From assembly GCF_000715075.1 (NCBI RefSeq), contig NC_134101.1, positions 121,462,616 to 121,526,615 on the forward strand: a stretch of DNA of 64,000 nucleotides, written 5' to 3'. A program made the translations under genes and the position numbers. The stretch is from Nicotiana tabacum (Eukaryota; Streptophyta; Magnoliopsida; Solanales; Solanaceae). This document shows, one piece after another, positions 12,295-22,831 of this stretch (position 1 is the first letter of the stretch; the number at the start of each line of letters is the position of its first letter). Under the pieces are notes generated by a model. The model was given only the letters and a program-made list of their open reading frames with translations, was not told where the DNA came from and ran no database searches.

Positions 12295-12466
12295 TCACAT
12301 TAGTAAACAGCTTGACTTAAAAATTCTCTCTCTAGCTACCTCAAGACTTTCACAATGAAATTTCTTAATCAAAATCATCAAAAATCCCTCCCAAACCACC
12401 AGACATTGATACAACACAACCTACCACAACGCCTGAACCTCCTAACATAAGTTTCAAACAAAATTT

Positions 12467-14929
12467 TTGGATGGAATACATGAAGATCAAATACATATGA
12501 TAATTGATCCCACTATAGATAAGTTCCAAGAGTTCCATAATGAAACTAATACCACCCATGCAAGCAATCCTACGAATGATCAAGGACAAGGGATCCATCT
12601 ATCCCCGAAAGACCTTAGACGAATCTACCACCCATGGAGATTCTCTACCATAATCAAGCTTCAAGGAAAAAAAGCTCAACACCACATTCTTAAAAGAAAA
12701 ATTCAAGAAATGTGGAAAACTAAAGAAAATTTTCCTCTGATTGATTTGGGATCGGATTTCTACATCACCAAGTTTAATAATGAAGATAGTATGCTTAAAG
12801 CTCTCCAAAATGGCCCTTGGTTTATCTTTGGTCATTTTCTTTCAGTCCAGAAATGGGTTCCAAATTTTATTGCTTCAGAAGCTAAAATTGCAAACACGGC
12901 TATTTGAATCCGTCTTCCTCAATTACCTACTGAATTCTATGATGGTCTCATCTTAACAAAAGTTGGTAACAAAATCGGTAGGTTACTTAAAATTGATGTT
13001 TGCACATCATCAATACTAAGAGGAAGGTATGCTAGGCTTTGTATTGAAATCCCCCTTGATGTACCTGTTCCCTCCTACGTCTTCATAAGACAACACAAAC
13101 AAGAAATTCATTATGAAGGTGCAAATTTTTTATGCAAAAAATGTGGCAGACTAGGCCACTCAATGGTAAATTATCTCTACACTTTTCCTAAATGCTCTAC
13201 TACAACTACCCAAGAAACTCCAGCCAACAGCCAATCAAGGAAATTAGGTGATCCTCAAGACAAAATGAAAGGTTCGACTGCCCAGACAAATGAAAGTAAT
13301 TGGCAAACGGTTATGTTTCCCAAGAAGAAAAAATTCAATCAAAGCCTAAAGGTGATGCCTCACACTTCTTGTAAGTTGCAACACACAATCACATTCCCTC
13401 CAGGTATGTCTCAATCTCCCTTATTAAATGAAACTACTACAGGAAAATCTATTGATAATGGCAATGCCATTACTCCTACACAACCTAAAACCAGTGGGAA
13501 ATATCAAACCACAAAAAAATGCATTGCAACGGGCAACATGCTTGAACTATTGGTTCCTCCGCCAAAGTTAATCAACTTTAATTATAATAACATTGGTAAT
13601 AACTCTATTAGCACTAATACTACTTGCATGGCTACTGACGTGGAAGGAGTCCATGAAATGGACGTCCAAATGGCACCCAATGCAAAGGACCAATTAAATT
13701 ACATGCAAAATAATCATTCCCTACCCAAGGGTAATGAAGACCTCACTTACCCCATCAAGAGCCTAAACAACCCCCTCACACAGCTTCCCCTAAACAAGCC
13801 CCTAATTACCTCTAAAAATAATAATTCAACTTGCATGGAAAATAACCCTCATCTTCACCCTAGCTTACACGTGCCCATGCAAAATTTAGAATTTGCACAA
13901 ATGGCTGAACCTATCAACCACAATCTCCACTTTAAATCTGAACAAAATCTTACAAATACCACTCCATCAAGCAATATCCAAGATATGCATTTAGACTCAA
14001 CTATAATTACTAGCTCTACTTCATTGGAGAATTCAAAAACAGTAGAAGACAATACTCCTTTTCTTCATAATATAAACGACCAACCTCCCTATAAAGATGC
14101 CAAGAATTCCAATCTCCCAAAGAAGAAGGTTCCGATTAGATCAAATAGTGAGACATCAAAGAGCCACAACCATGTCGAACCCTCCAATTCCTCCAAACCA
14201 TCAAACAACCAACCAAATCTTCTACATCCAACAACCACTACCCCATGACCATCAACCACTCTCATGGGTGGAACAAGCTCTAATGGGTCATGCTATAACC
14301 TTCAACATGATACTTGATGGCCACAAGACAGTGATAGTCCTTCAAAACTCTCACTTTCTAGCCCAACTAGTATCGGAGGAAATGCACATGGCAATGAACA
14401 ACTACCTCAATCACGTATGGATAAACAACATACTTCATCCACTTGCACCATCGATGAACTTGGATCAAGTCCAAGCCATGAGGCACCAATGGAACCTACC
14501 TCCTCATTTCAATCCCATCCAAAACCACTCCTCCTAACTGGACCTACCCTTCTTTCCACCAGGAGAAATCTCAAACATGAATCCCATCTTCATTCCATGG
14601 TCCATATCATCGAACAACCCACAAGCCTAGGGCAGCCACAACATGCAAACTCCCGCCATGCAATCCCAGTACAACTGGAAAATCCACAAGTTGCACCACT
14701 CCAAATACCTCAAGTTGTCCCACCCCCAATAGCAAACCTAGATCCACTAGTCCAAGCCCCTCCCAATGCTCCAGAACCAGAAAATGTTCTAATGGAAGAG
14801 GAAGAGGAGATAAACCTACTAGGGTCAGGTTCATTCCTAGAATTTTCAAGCCTCAACGAGGTAAAAGTCTATCTCTTCAGGGACCTCCTAGAGAAGAGAT
14901 ATGTGCTCAGTTGCCCCCTAGCTCTATAA
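12467..14929 (+). pseudogene. LINE ORF1 pseudogene (DUF4283/zinc-knuckle protein)
   Basis: From 12467 the frame is open to 14248 except for a TGA at 12905-12907, in the conserved stretch before IRLPQLPTEFYD where Trp is usual. The N-terminal region matches the DUF4283-like ORF1 of plant L1 elements (GPWFIFGHFLSVQKW near 12815). A zinc knuckle follows at 13133-13174, CKKCGRLGHSMVNY; the last Cys of the C-X2-C-X4-H-X4-C pattern is Tyr. The C-terminal part is low-complexity, Asn/Pro/Ser-rich. A TGA at 14246-14248 is followed by the same frame reopening at 14417-14929 with an acidic patch (MEEEEEI). ORF1 proteins bind element RNA. Confidence 0.82.
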
Positions 14930-15590
14930 AAATGCTTAATGGATGTGAGACCACCCCAGAATTCTACAGTAGGGAGTCATGCAATGATCCTAGTCCCCAG
15001 CCTAAGGAGGAACCCAATATTTCAAACTCAAACGGACAATGGTCCAACCAACAATCAAGCCATGATATTTAGGCCCACAAACATTATTATATGGAACATT
15101 CGTGGGGGTAACAATAAAATTTTTAGGGTTAACGTTAGAGAGATGATAGACACTCATAGGCCATGCATGGTTACCTTATTAGAAACTAGAGTGGAAAGTC
15201 ACTTTTCTCTCCTAAGTGACTATGCCTTCTCTGAAATGATCGAAGTTCCAAGTGATAGCCAATCTGTAGGTATGGTTATTCTATGGATGCTAGTCTTGTT
15301 AAGGTGCACAACTTTGTTAGGAGGAATCAAGAGATCCATGCACTGATTGAGGTAACTCCCTCCCACTCCACTTGGTTATTCTCTTCTATTTACGCTAGTA
15401 CAAAAATAGACCAAAGGAATATCCTTTGGAATAATATAGAAAATATTAGTGCTAATTACAAAGGCCCTTGGTTGGTAGGGGGGATTTTAATGACGTGTTT
15501 AGTTCTAATGACAAACTAGGAGGTAATCCTATTAATCGTAGACGTAGCAACACTATTTGGAACAGTATTAATAAGTGTCGTCTATTGGCC

Positions 15591-15654
15591 TAACCTAAGA
15601 AAAAAATCTAAAGGACTTATTTTAACCTAAGGAAAAAATCTAAAGGACTTATTT
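15591..15654 (+). repeat. 32-bp tandem duplication in LINE endonuclease
   Basis: Two copies (15591-15622 and 15623-15654) of a unit starting TAACCTAAG differ at one base. The unit contains stops and shifts the frame, so it is a local slippage duplication after loss of function. Confidence 0.9.
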
Positions 15655-16411
15655 TAGAAAGGTTAGATAGAATTTTTGTTAATGAGGAATGGCTATCCTT
15701 ATACCCCAAAGCTATGGTAGTTCACCTCCCTAAAACAACTCGGATCACAACCCCTTACTACTGACTCTTTGCCCTAAAAATGTTAACCACTTTAATAAAC
15801 CCTTTCGTCCAGAAACTATGTGTAGGCATCCGGATTTCATTAATCTAGTTAAGCATTGTTGGATTAATGATAACCTTGTCAATGCTCAAGACACTTTTAG
15901 AAATGAAGTCATTAATTGAAAAAATGAAACTTTTGGTGACATTTTCAAAAAGAAAAAAAGGATCCTAGCTAGACTAAGTGGTATCTAATACTCTCATAAT
16001 TATCATAAGTGCCACTTCTTACAAGACCTGGAATCCAATTTACAATATGAGTATAACTCCATTTTATCAATATAACATGATTTCTGGAAACTTAGATCTA
16101 TAATAAGCTGGATTAACGAAGGTGAGGCTAATACCAAGTTCTTTCATATAACGGCCTCAAATCAAAAGCGTCGTAATGCAATTATGTATTTTACTGACGA
16201 TAATGGTCAAAGGATTTTGGATTCCAATTTAATTCTAGACCATGCCCTAAACGTCTTTAAAAGTGCTTTTAGGACCTCAAAAATATCCTCCCCTAATAAC
16301 ATTACCCCTGATGAGACCTCCTTCACTAAAACAATTGATTTAAGCAGCCTCAACAACCCTCTTAATAATTCTGAAATTACTAATGCCCTATTCTCCTTCA
16401 AACCTTTTAAG

Positions 16412-17053
16412 TAGGGGTGGGCATCGGTCGGTTCGGTTCGGTTTTGAACATTATCGGTTTTGCCTATCGGTTATCGGTTTACAAATATCATAACCCGATA
16501 ACCAAACCGATAAGATATTGGTTAGCGGTTATCGGTTAATCGGTTATATATCGTTATCGGTTCGGATATCGGTTTACCCGATAACATAAAACAACTAAAA
16601 AAAATTGCAATATATAAAACAAAGAAATCAAACTGCCAGAACGTGTAAACTGCCAACTTTTGTTGTTTCTTAACAAAAGCACGCTCCCACTTCTGTGTAG
16701 TATCTACTGATGTCTGGCGAAGAACTGGTGGTGAGTCTTGCGTCTTGACTCTTGGGGGCTGCGACGGAAACAAAGAATGAGAACTGAGAGACAAACGACT
16801 GAAGACTGAAGACTGAAGAGGGAATTAGGAAAATAAATAACCCTAGTATATACTTAAGGGTAAATTATATCATTCTTATTGGGTTATCGGTTTTTACCCA
16901 ATAACAAAAATGCAAACCGAGCCCGAACCGATAACCCAATAAAAAAAATTTTAACCCGTTACCGAACCGTTAACCCAATAACCCAATACCGATAACCCAA
17001 TAAAGAATTAATGGTTCGGGTTATCGGTTTTACCCGATATATGCCCACCCCTA
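16412..17053. mobile_element. hAT-like non-autonomous element inside the LINE RT
   Basis: A 642-bp insert starts TAGGGGTGGGCA and ends TGCCCACCCCTA (perfect 12-bp inverted termini). Its flanks are identical 8-bp repeats CTTTTAAG (16404-16411, 17054-17061). Removing insert plus one repeat puts the LINE frame back in register (PFK before, ATGPDG after). The outer thirds are dense in TTATCGG/CCGATAA motifs. The central part (about 16590-16830) is non-repetitive, with a GACTGAA tandem near 16797-16817. No transposase is recognised. Confidence 0.93.
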
Positions 17054-19855
17054 CTTTTAAGGCCACGGGTCCGGATGGCATTCATCCATTTTTCTATCAA
17101 AAATATTGGCATACTATTGGCCTCTCCATTACTAACTATTGTCACAAAGTTTTTGAATCTCAATCACTTCCTAATGGATTCAATGATACTTTTATTTGTC
17201 TAAAAATTTCCCAACGCAAATAACCTCAAAAATTTCCGACCAATCGGCTTTTGCAACACCTCATATAAAATCATCATTAAAATTATTGCTAATAGGATAA
17301 AACCTTATCTCCCTTATTTAATAAGCCCAATGCAAGCTAGCTTCATTAAAAATAGGAGAGCGTATGACAATGCTATAATAATCCAAGAGATTATGAACAA
17401 TTTAGCAAAAATAAGAAGTCTAATTTTGACATGATCATTAAATTACACTTAGAAAAAGCCTTTGATCAGTTGGAATGGTCTTTTGTTTATAAAACTCTTA
17501 GTTTTTTAAAATTTCCCCCTAAACTATCCCGTCTAATAATGCATTGCATTTGTACAAGATCCATGAGTATCATAGTAAATGGTGTGAGAACTAGTTTCTT
17601 TCAACCAAGTCGAGGAATTCGTCAAGGTGACCCGCTTTCCTCCTATATTTTCATTCATTGCCTTGAGTTATTATCTCGACTGATAAATTATTAAGTAGAT
17701 ACATTGCAATGGGACCCCATCTATTTTAAACATAAAAATCCTAACTTCTCTCATATCTTCTTTGCGGATGATATTACCCTAGTGGGCAAGGCTAACAAAA
17801 AAACGAGTTTTTGTATCAAATCCTGTCTTGATTTCTTTTGCACATAATCTGGATTTGCCATTAACAAAACAAAGTCCAAAATTGTGTTGCCTAACCACTT
17901 CCCCCTTGAATTAATTTTTTTTAACGGACCTCTTTTGTATTAAATCAACGAAGGAATTTGGCAATTACCTAGGCTTTCCAATTCTTAGCCACTCTCCTAG
18001 AGCTAAAGACTTCCAGTTTTTAATTGACAAAATGCAATCCAAATTGTCACACTGGAAGTATTCCTTCTTGAACATGGCAGGAAGAACCACTCTGGCCTCA
18101 AGCACGTTGAGTCCTATCCCTACTCACTCCATGCAATACACTCTTCTACCTCCTAAAATCCTAAAAAAGATTGACAAGGTCCAAAGGGACTTTATCTGGG
18201 GTTCCTCTAATTCCAACAAAAACTACACCTAATCAATTGGAAAGTTGTTACTAGGGATAAAACTGAGGGAAGATTAGGGATTCATCAAGCAAAGTCAAAA
18301 AATCTAGCCCTTCTTTCTAATCTTGTTTGGAGACTCCTTAATAATACTTCATCTCCCTGGAGTCAAATTTTGCTATCCAAATATGGCACTAGGAATACCA
18401 TACATAACTCCTCATTCATCTGGAAATCTATTTTGCAAGGTTGGAAAGTTTGCAATAAGGGGATTCTATGGCACCCTTATACCAACTCCAATATTAACAT
18501 TTGGAACAACATCTGGATTTACAATTATAAACCACTTAGAAGCCTAATTGAAGGTCCCCTCAACGTAAATGATCAGGACCTTTATTTAAAAAACCTCATT
18601 CAGAGGAATGAATGGAATAGCAAGGTCATCTCTTTTGAACTACCTGACAATATCCTCAACAACATCCTCTCCACTCCTACTCTTGGCAAAGGTTCAACAA
18701 CTGATAAAATAAGTTGGCATCCTAATTCTTCAGGTAACTTTTCGGCTAAGTCTTGCTATAAACTAATCCATGAATATGACCCTACCACAAGACCCTTTAA
18801 ATGGATTTGGGAGCTCCATTGCCCGGTTAAAATTAAATTCTTTTTATGGCAATGCATGCATAATTGTATTCCTTGTCGGGCCTACTTAGCTAAAATAGGT
18901 ATCAATATTGATCCCAACTGTACAATCTGTAGAGCAGGAGTTGAAGACATACATCACATCTTTACTAGCTGTTCTATCTCAATGCACTTTTGAGATAAAA
19001 TGGGCTTACCACCTCTGGATATTGAGAATAATAAAAACTGGCTAGCAAACTTAAGAGATTTCTTCATTAAGAATTGCAATTATTCCGGAAAGTGGACTAC
19101 TATATTTCCCTATTTTATATGGGAACTATGGAAAAACAGGAACAATAATAACATCAACAACTTAAATAACAACCTGGACATAAGAAAGGTCATACGTGCA
19201 TCTTGGGAATTTACTTTCTTCACTGAAAGAAATCCTTTTGTGGAAAGAACAATCAAGGTAGAAATTAATTAGATAAAGCCTGACAAAGGCTTTATTAAAT
19301 TAAACTGTGATGGTGCTTCTGATAACAAGATTAGCAGGGCAGGACTTGGAAGAGTCTTTCGAAACAACAAAAGTGACTGGATTGTAGGCTTCCATAAAAC
19401 ATGCAAAGCAATTTCTCCCATCCATGCAGAGCTACAAGCAATACTAGAAGGGTTAAAAATAGCAAGAGACATGAACTTCACAAGGATAGAAATTGAAACT
19501 GATTCCACTGAGGTTATTAAGCTCATTACGAAAATAACTCTAACTATTCTAATGTTGTTTGTGAATGCAGATGGCTAATGCACCAGCTGAAGATCCAAAC
19601 GCTGAAGCATAATTTTAGAGAAGGAAATATGGTGGTCCATACACTAGCCAAGCAAGCCACCAAAAATGTTTCAACGTCTAAATGTTATTACCATGCACGC
19701 CCACCTTTTTTTGTTGAGCAAGAAATTACAAAGGACAAACATGGAGTTTGTAATGGCATTAGAACTTTATCTAGCAATGTCTGTAACTATTTGACATTTA
19801 TAGGTAACGTTGGTGCCCTCAAACTTTCTGCCATGACTATATAATTTTGCTTAGT

Positions 19856-19873
19856 TATATATATATATATATA
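19856..19873. repeat. (TA)n microsatellite in LINE 3' UTR
   Basis: Nine TA units, just before the LINE's 3' end. Confidence 0.85.
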
Positions 19874-19896
19874 ATATCCGTGTGTTATTTCAAAAA

Positions 19897-19912
19897 AACT
19901 CAAGCGTAGGAA
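19897..19912. repeat. LINE target-site duplication, right copy
   Basis: AACTCAAGCGTAGGAA, identical to 12279-12294; preceded by a short A-run from the LINE tail. Confidence 0.92.
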
Positions 19913-20129
19913 AGGTATAAACTTTTTACCTTATATTTTTCATGAATATATGATATATTTTTCCATGAAAAATAAATTATATAATGCTAAAAATAGTGGA
20001 GGTAAAACGAAATAAATTCTTTCATGAATAATTTGAGTATTCATGCATGAGCGAAAGTTGATTAAATCAAGAAGTGTGATAAGTGCATCTATCATAAGTC
20101 TTGGAATAATTCATGTGTTATTATTTGCC

Positions 20130-20950
20130 CCTAATTGATGATCTATTAATATTTGGTTAACATGAATGTTATTGGAGAAACTAAAAGCATGCTTAGTAGC
20201 CATTTTGATATGAAAGATTTGAGAAAGGCAAATTTCATTCTTGGAATAAAAATTACTAGAACATGTAATGGAATTTTTCTTGACCAGTCACATTATGTTG
20301 AGAGTTTGCAAAAAATATAATTTTATTGATTGCAAGCATGTTGTAACCCTTTTTGATTTAAGTGTTCGCTTATTTCCGGTACAAAGTGACAATGATGTGA
20401 TAAATCAAAAAGAATATGCTACCTTAATTGGAAGCTTGAGATATTTGATTGATTGTACTCGGCCTAATATTGCATACGCAGTAGAAGTACTTAGCAGGTT
20501 TACAAGCAAGCCAGATAATGAACATTGGCATGCCATAACAAGAGTTATGAGGTTATATTTTTACTTTGAGATGTGGTGCTATTTGTTGGAAATTAAAAAA
20601 AATAAACAATAATTGCTAACTTTACCACAGAGGCTGAATTAATTGCTTTAACTTCAGCTAGTGAGGAAGTGAATTGGTTGAGAGATTTATTATTTCAAAT
20701 TCCTTATTTTGAAAAACCAATTCTTCCTATTTTAATTCATTATGTTAGCACAACTGCTATTGGTAGAGTACAAAACCGTTATTACAATAGTACATCCAGA
20801 CCTATAAGGAGAAAACACAATATTGTGTGATATTTGAAATGTGTAATATTGATTATGTGATAATTTTGCAGATCCACTAACTAAAGCCTTGGCAAGAGAA
20901 ATGGTCGGAAGTACATCGATGGGGATGGGATTGAAGCCCATAAATTTATA
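20130..20950 (+). pseudogene. Decayed copia RT end and RNase H of the outer element
   Basis: Fragments in shifting frames read DDLLIFG (20136), MKDLRKANFILGIKITRT (from about 20210), EYATLIGSLRY (about 20413), TRPNIAYAV (about 20457) and, near 20870-20950, DPLTKALAREMVG then GMGLKP. These are the usual end of a copia polyprotein. At least two frameshifts and several stops are present. The 5' part of pol is missing. Confidence 0.8.
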
Positions 20951-21531
20951 AGTCATATATGAGGAAACACAACCTGCGGACTAAGGATCCTATAACCAAG
21001 TTTAACAGGAAGAACGAATCATATGATGGCTTGGTTTGAAATGCACACTTATATTTGTTATTGTTCCATTCCTATGATGTGAGTGCATTTATCCTGCAAC
21101 GATTTTCGAGGATGATTTTTTATTAACTCTTAATGAAAATATGTAGCTCGTATGAGTGGGGTGTTAGATTTACAGGAGCACCCTTAATAAATTTCACCTA
21201 TGTGAGTGTGGAAGTAGGGTGCTTCCTATGAGAATTGGGCTTATTCTAAAAAATACTCATGAAAATCGGGATAGCACAAAGCCGTAGTGTGCTGGCTAAT
21301 AAAGTTCATGTCAACACCTTGATTATTATGTGTAAGCGGTAATACTTTATTTTCCTAAAGCAGCCATAGTTCAAGTCTGACACCACTACTGACTCTGGAG
21401 TAGAGAATGTTGTTTTACTAAGTGGAGGTTCAATGCAGAGCACACCTTCATTATGCATAATAGTCTCCCTTCAACTGGTAAACTCTCTTATTTTAATATT
21501 AAAATGAGTGAGAAATGCTCATGTTAGTGCA
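20951..21531 (+). other. 3' spacer of outer copia element
   Basis: Non-coding internal sequence between the end of pol and the right LTR. A degenerate purine tract (GAGTGAGAAATGCTCA) immediately precedes the LTR start at 21532. Confidence 0.55.
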
Positions 21532-21760
21532 GTTTAATATTAAAATGCATTATTTCTTGTGAGATAGTGGTTATAAATTGGCAAGAAAGTGGGAATTATT
21601 TTGGTGTAACTCATGAAACCACTAATGCCATAATCTACCACTAATTACCTACTAAAGATTAAATTTTGTAACCACCAACCATGTTCTACAATTTTATTAT
21701 CCTGCTGCTTTATTATTTATTTCATGGAAGAGAATCTACACCTATAAATAGTAGTGTTTC
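21532..21760 (+). repeat. 3' LTR of outer copia, first part
   Basis: Collinear with 11231-11453, starting TGTTAGTGC. It is interrupted after GTTTC (21756-21760) by the second copia element and resumes at 48947. Confidence 0.88.
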
Positions 21761-22217
21761 TGTCAGAGATTAGGAAATTTTCTATCTTATTTCCTGCCAA
21801 AACAGTAATCTGTACAATGTATATTTATACAAGCCCTTTGGGCAAAAATATAAAATTCTTATTCTATAACTACCTACACATGTATCCTACTTGATTGGCT
21901 CTTGCCTAACAAACTTGTGGATAATGAAAAAATAAAGAAAACAAATACACTACTTTATTTACACGTATTTGATATAGAATTTACTAGAAGGTTTCTAGAT
22001 GGAGTGTTATTGTCATATTGATTGGGCCCAGAATTATTTGTGTTGGGCTTTATTCTTGTCTTTAAATCAGATGGTCCATTTGTTATGAGAAATTGGGCCG
22101 CTGGACCGGGTCGACCAAAAACCTGCTTAAGACCTATGTGGTCTGAATTAAGCTCATTGAGCTCTTTCCCTTCTTCTCGTCTGATCTCAAACAAGAGTAG
22201 GGTTCATGGTTCCAACA
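21761..22217 (-). repeat. 3' LTR of second copia
   Basis: 457 bp, on the + strand TGTCAGAG to TTCCAACA. The purine tract AACTTGAGGGGGG lies just right of it on the - strand. TATAAATA (- strand) at 21822-21829. Confidence 0.92.
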
Positions 22218-22826
22218 CCCCCCCTCAAGTTGGAAGGGTGGGAACACACGCCTAACTTGTGAAGAAGGGAGTGATGAAGAGATCCTGGGAGTGCCTTTGT
22301 GAAAACGTTGGCCAGTGAGAGGTCGAGGGAACGAACGTGAGAGAGATTAAGCCGGCCAAGAACTGTTGGCGCACAAAATGACAATCCAGTTCGACATGTT
22401 TGGTGTGTTCGTGAAAGACTGGAACTTTGGCGATATGAATAGCTGCTTGGCGAACAAGCCAAGTGATTTGGGAGACTACTCGACTCATGGAGCGATATTC
22501 TGCTTCAGCCGATGAGACAGAGATGAGGGGTTGCTTTTTGGATTTCCATGAAACTGACGAGCCACCAAGACTGATAAAATACCCACTGACTGAACGACGA
22601 GTGTCTGGACAAGATCCCCAATCTGAGTAGCAAAAGGCGAGGAGCTTGAAAGAAGAATTGGAGTTAAAATACAAGCCAAGACCCGGATTGCCCAAGAGAT
22701 AGCGGAGTCAGTGCATAGCAGCATCAAAATGAGATTGACGAGGGGTTTGCATGAACTGGCTGAGTCGTTGAACGGAATAAGAGATATTCGGCCGCATATG
22801 TGTCAAAAATTTTAGCTTTCCAATCA
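22218..22826 (-). pseudogene. Second copia: RT end and RNase H, broken
   Basis: Reading leftwards: [15 protein letters not shown], then [25 protein letters not shown], and [21 protein letters not shown], ending in [10 protein letters not shown] and HPSNLRGGV. A segment that normally follows WLVR (it carries a catalytic Asp, DSQ) is deleted near 22455. A stop lies near 22695-22710 and a frameshift near 22330. It continues the polyprotein interrupted at 44524. Confidence 0.88.
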
Positions 22827-22831
22827 GACGT
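22827..22831. repeat. Gypsy target duplication, left copy
   Basis: GACGT, against GATGT at 44519-44523, a single C/T difference. Confidence 0.8.

Larger units (their letters stand above)
15065..19840 (+). pseudogene. LINE ORF2 pseudogene (endonuclease-RT-RNase H)
   Basis: The AP-type endonuclease begins with IIIWNIRGGNN (about 15087); the catalytic Glu lies in LLETRV (about 15175) and SDHNP is at 15740-15754. The GDFND motif near 15480 is split by a frameshift in a G-run, and another frameshift lies near 15287. RT begins with ATGPDGIHPFF (17060s), then EKAFDQLEW (17450s), RGIRQGDPLSSY (17610s) and FADDIT (about 17762). A zf-RVT-like segment (KVQRDFIWG near 18178; Cys/His-rich to 18980) is followed by an RNase H domain (KLNCDGAS near 19300, HAELQAIL near 19425, ETDS near 19497). 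Stops occur, for example, at 17692-17694 and in the zf region, and a hAT-like MITE splits the RT start. It would nick target DNA and reverse-transcribe the element RNA in the nucleus. Confidence 0.88.
12295..19896 (+). mobile_element. Full-length L1-type LINE (non-LTR retrotransposon)
   Basis: A 16-bp perfect duplication (12279-12294 and 19897-19912) bounds it, so both ends are present. Layout: short 5' UTR, ORF1 with an RNA-binding/zinc-knuckle protein, ORF2 with endonuclease, RT, a zf-RVT-like segment and a C-terminal RNase H, then a 3' UTR with an AT repeat and a short A tail next to the duplication. Length without the nested 642-bp MITE and its duplication is about 6.95 kb. Both ORFs are broken. 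Confidence 0.92.
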
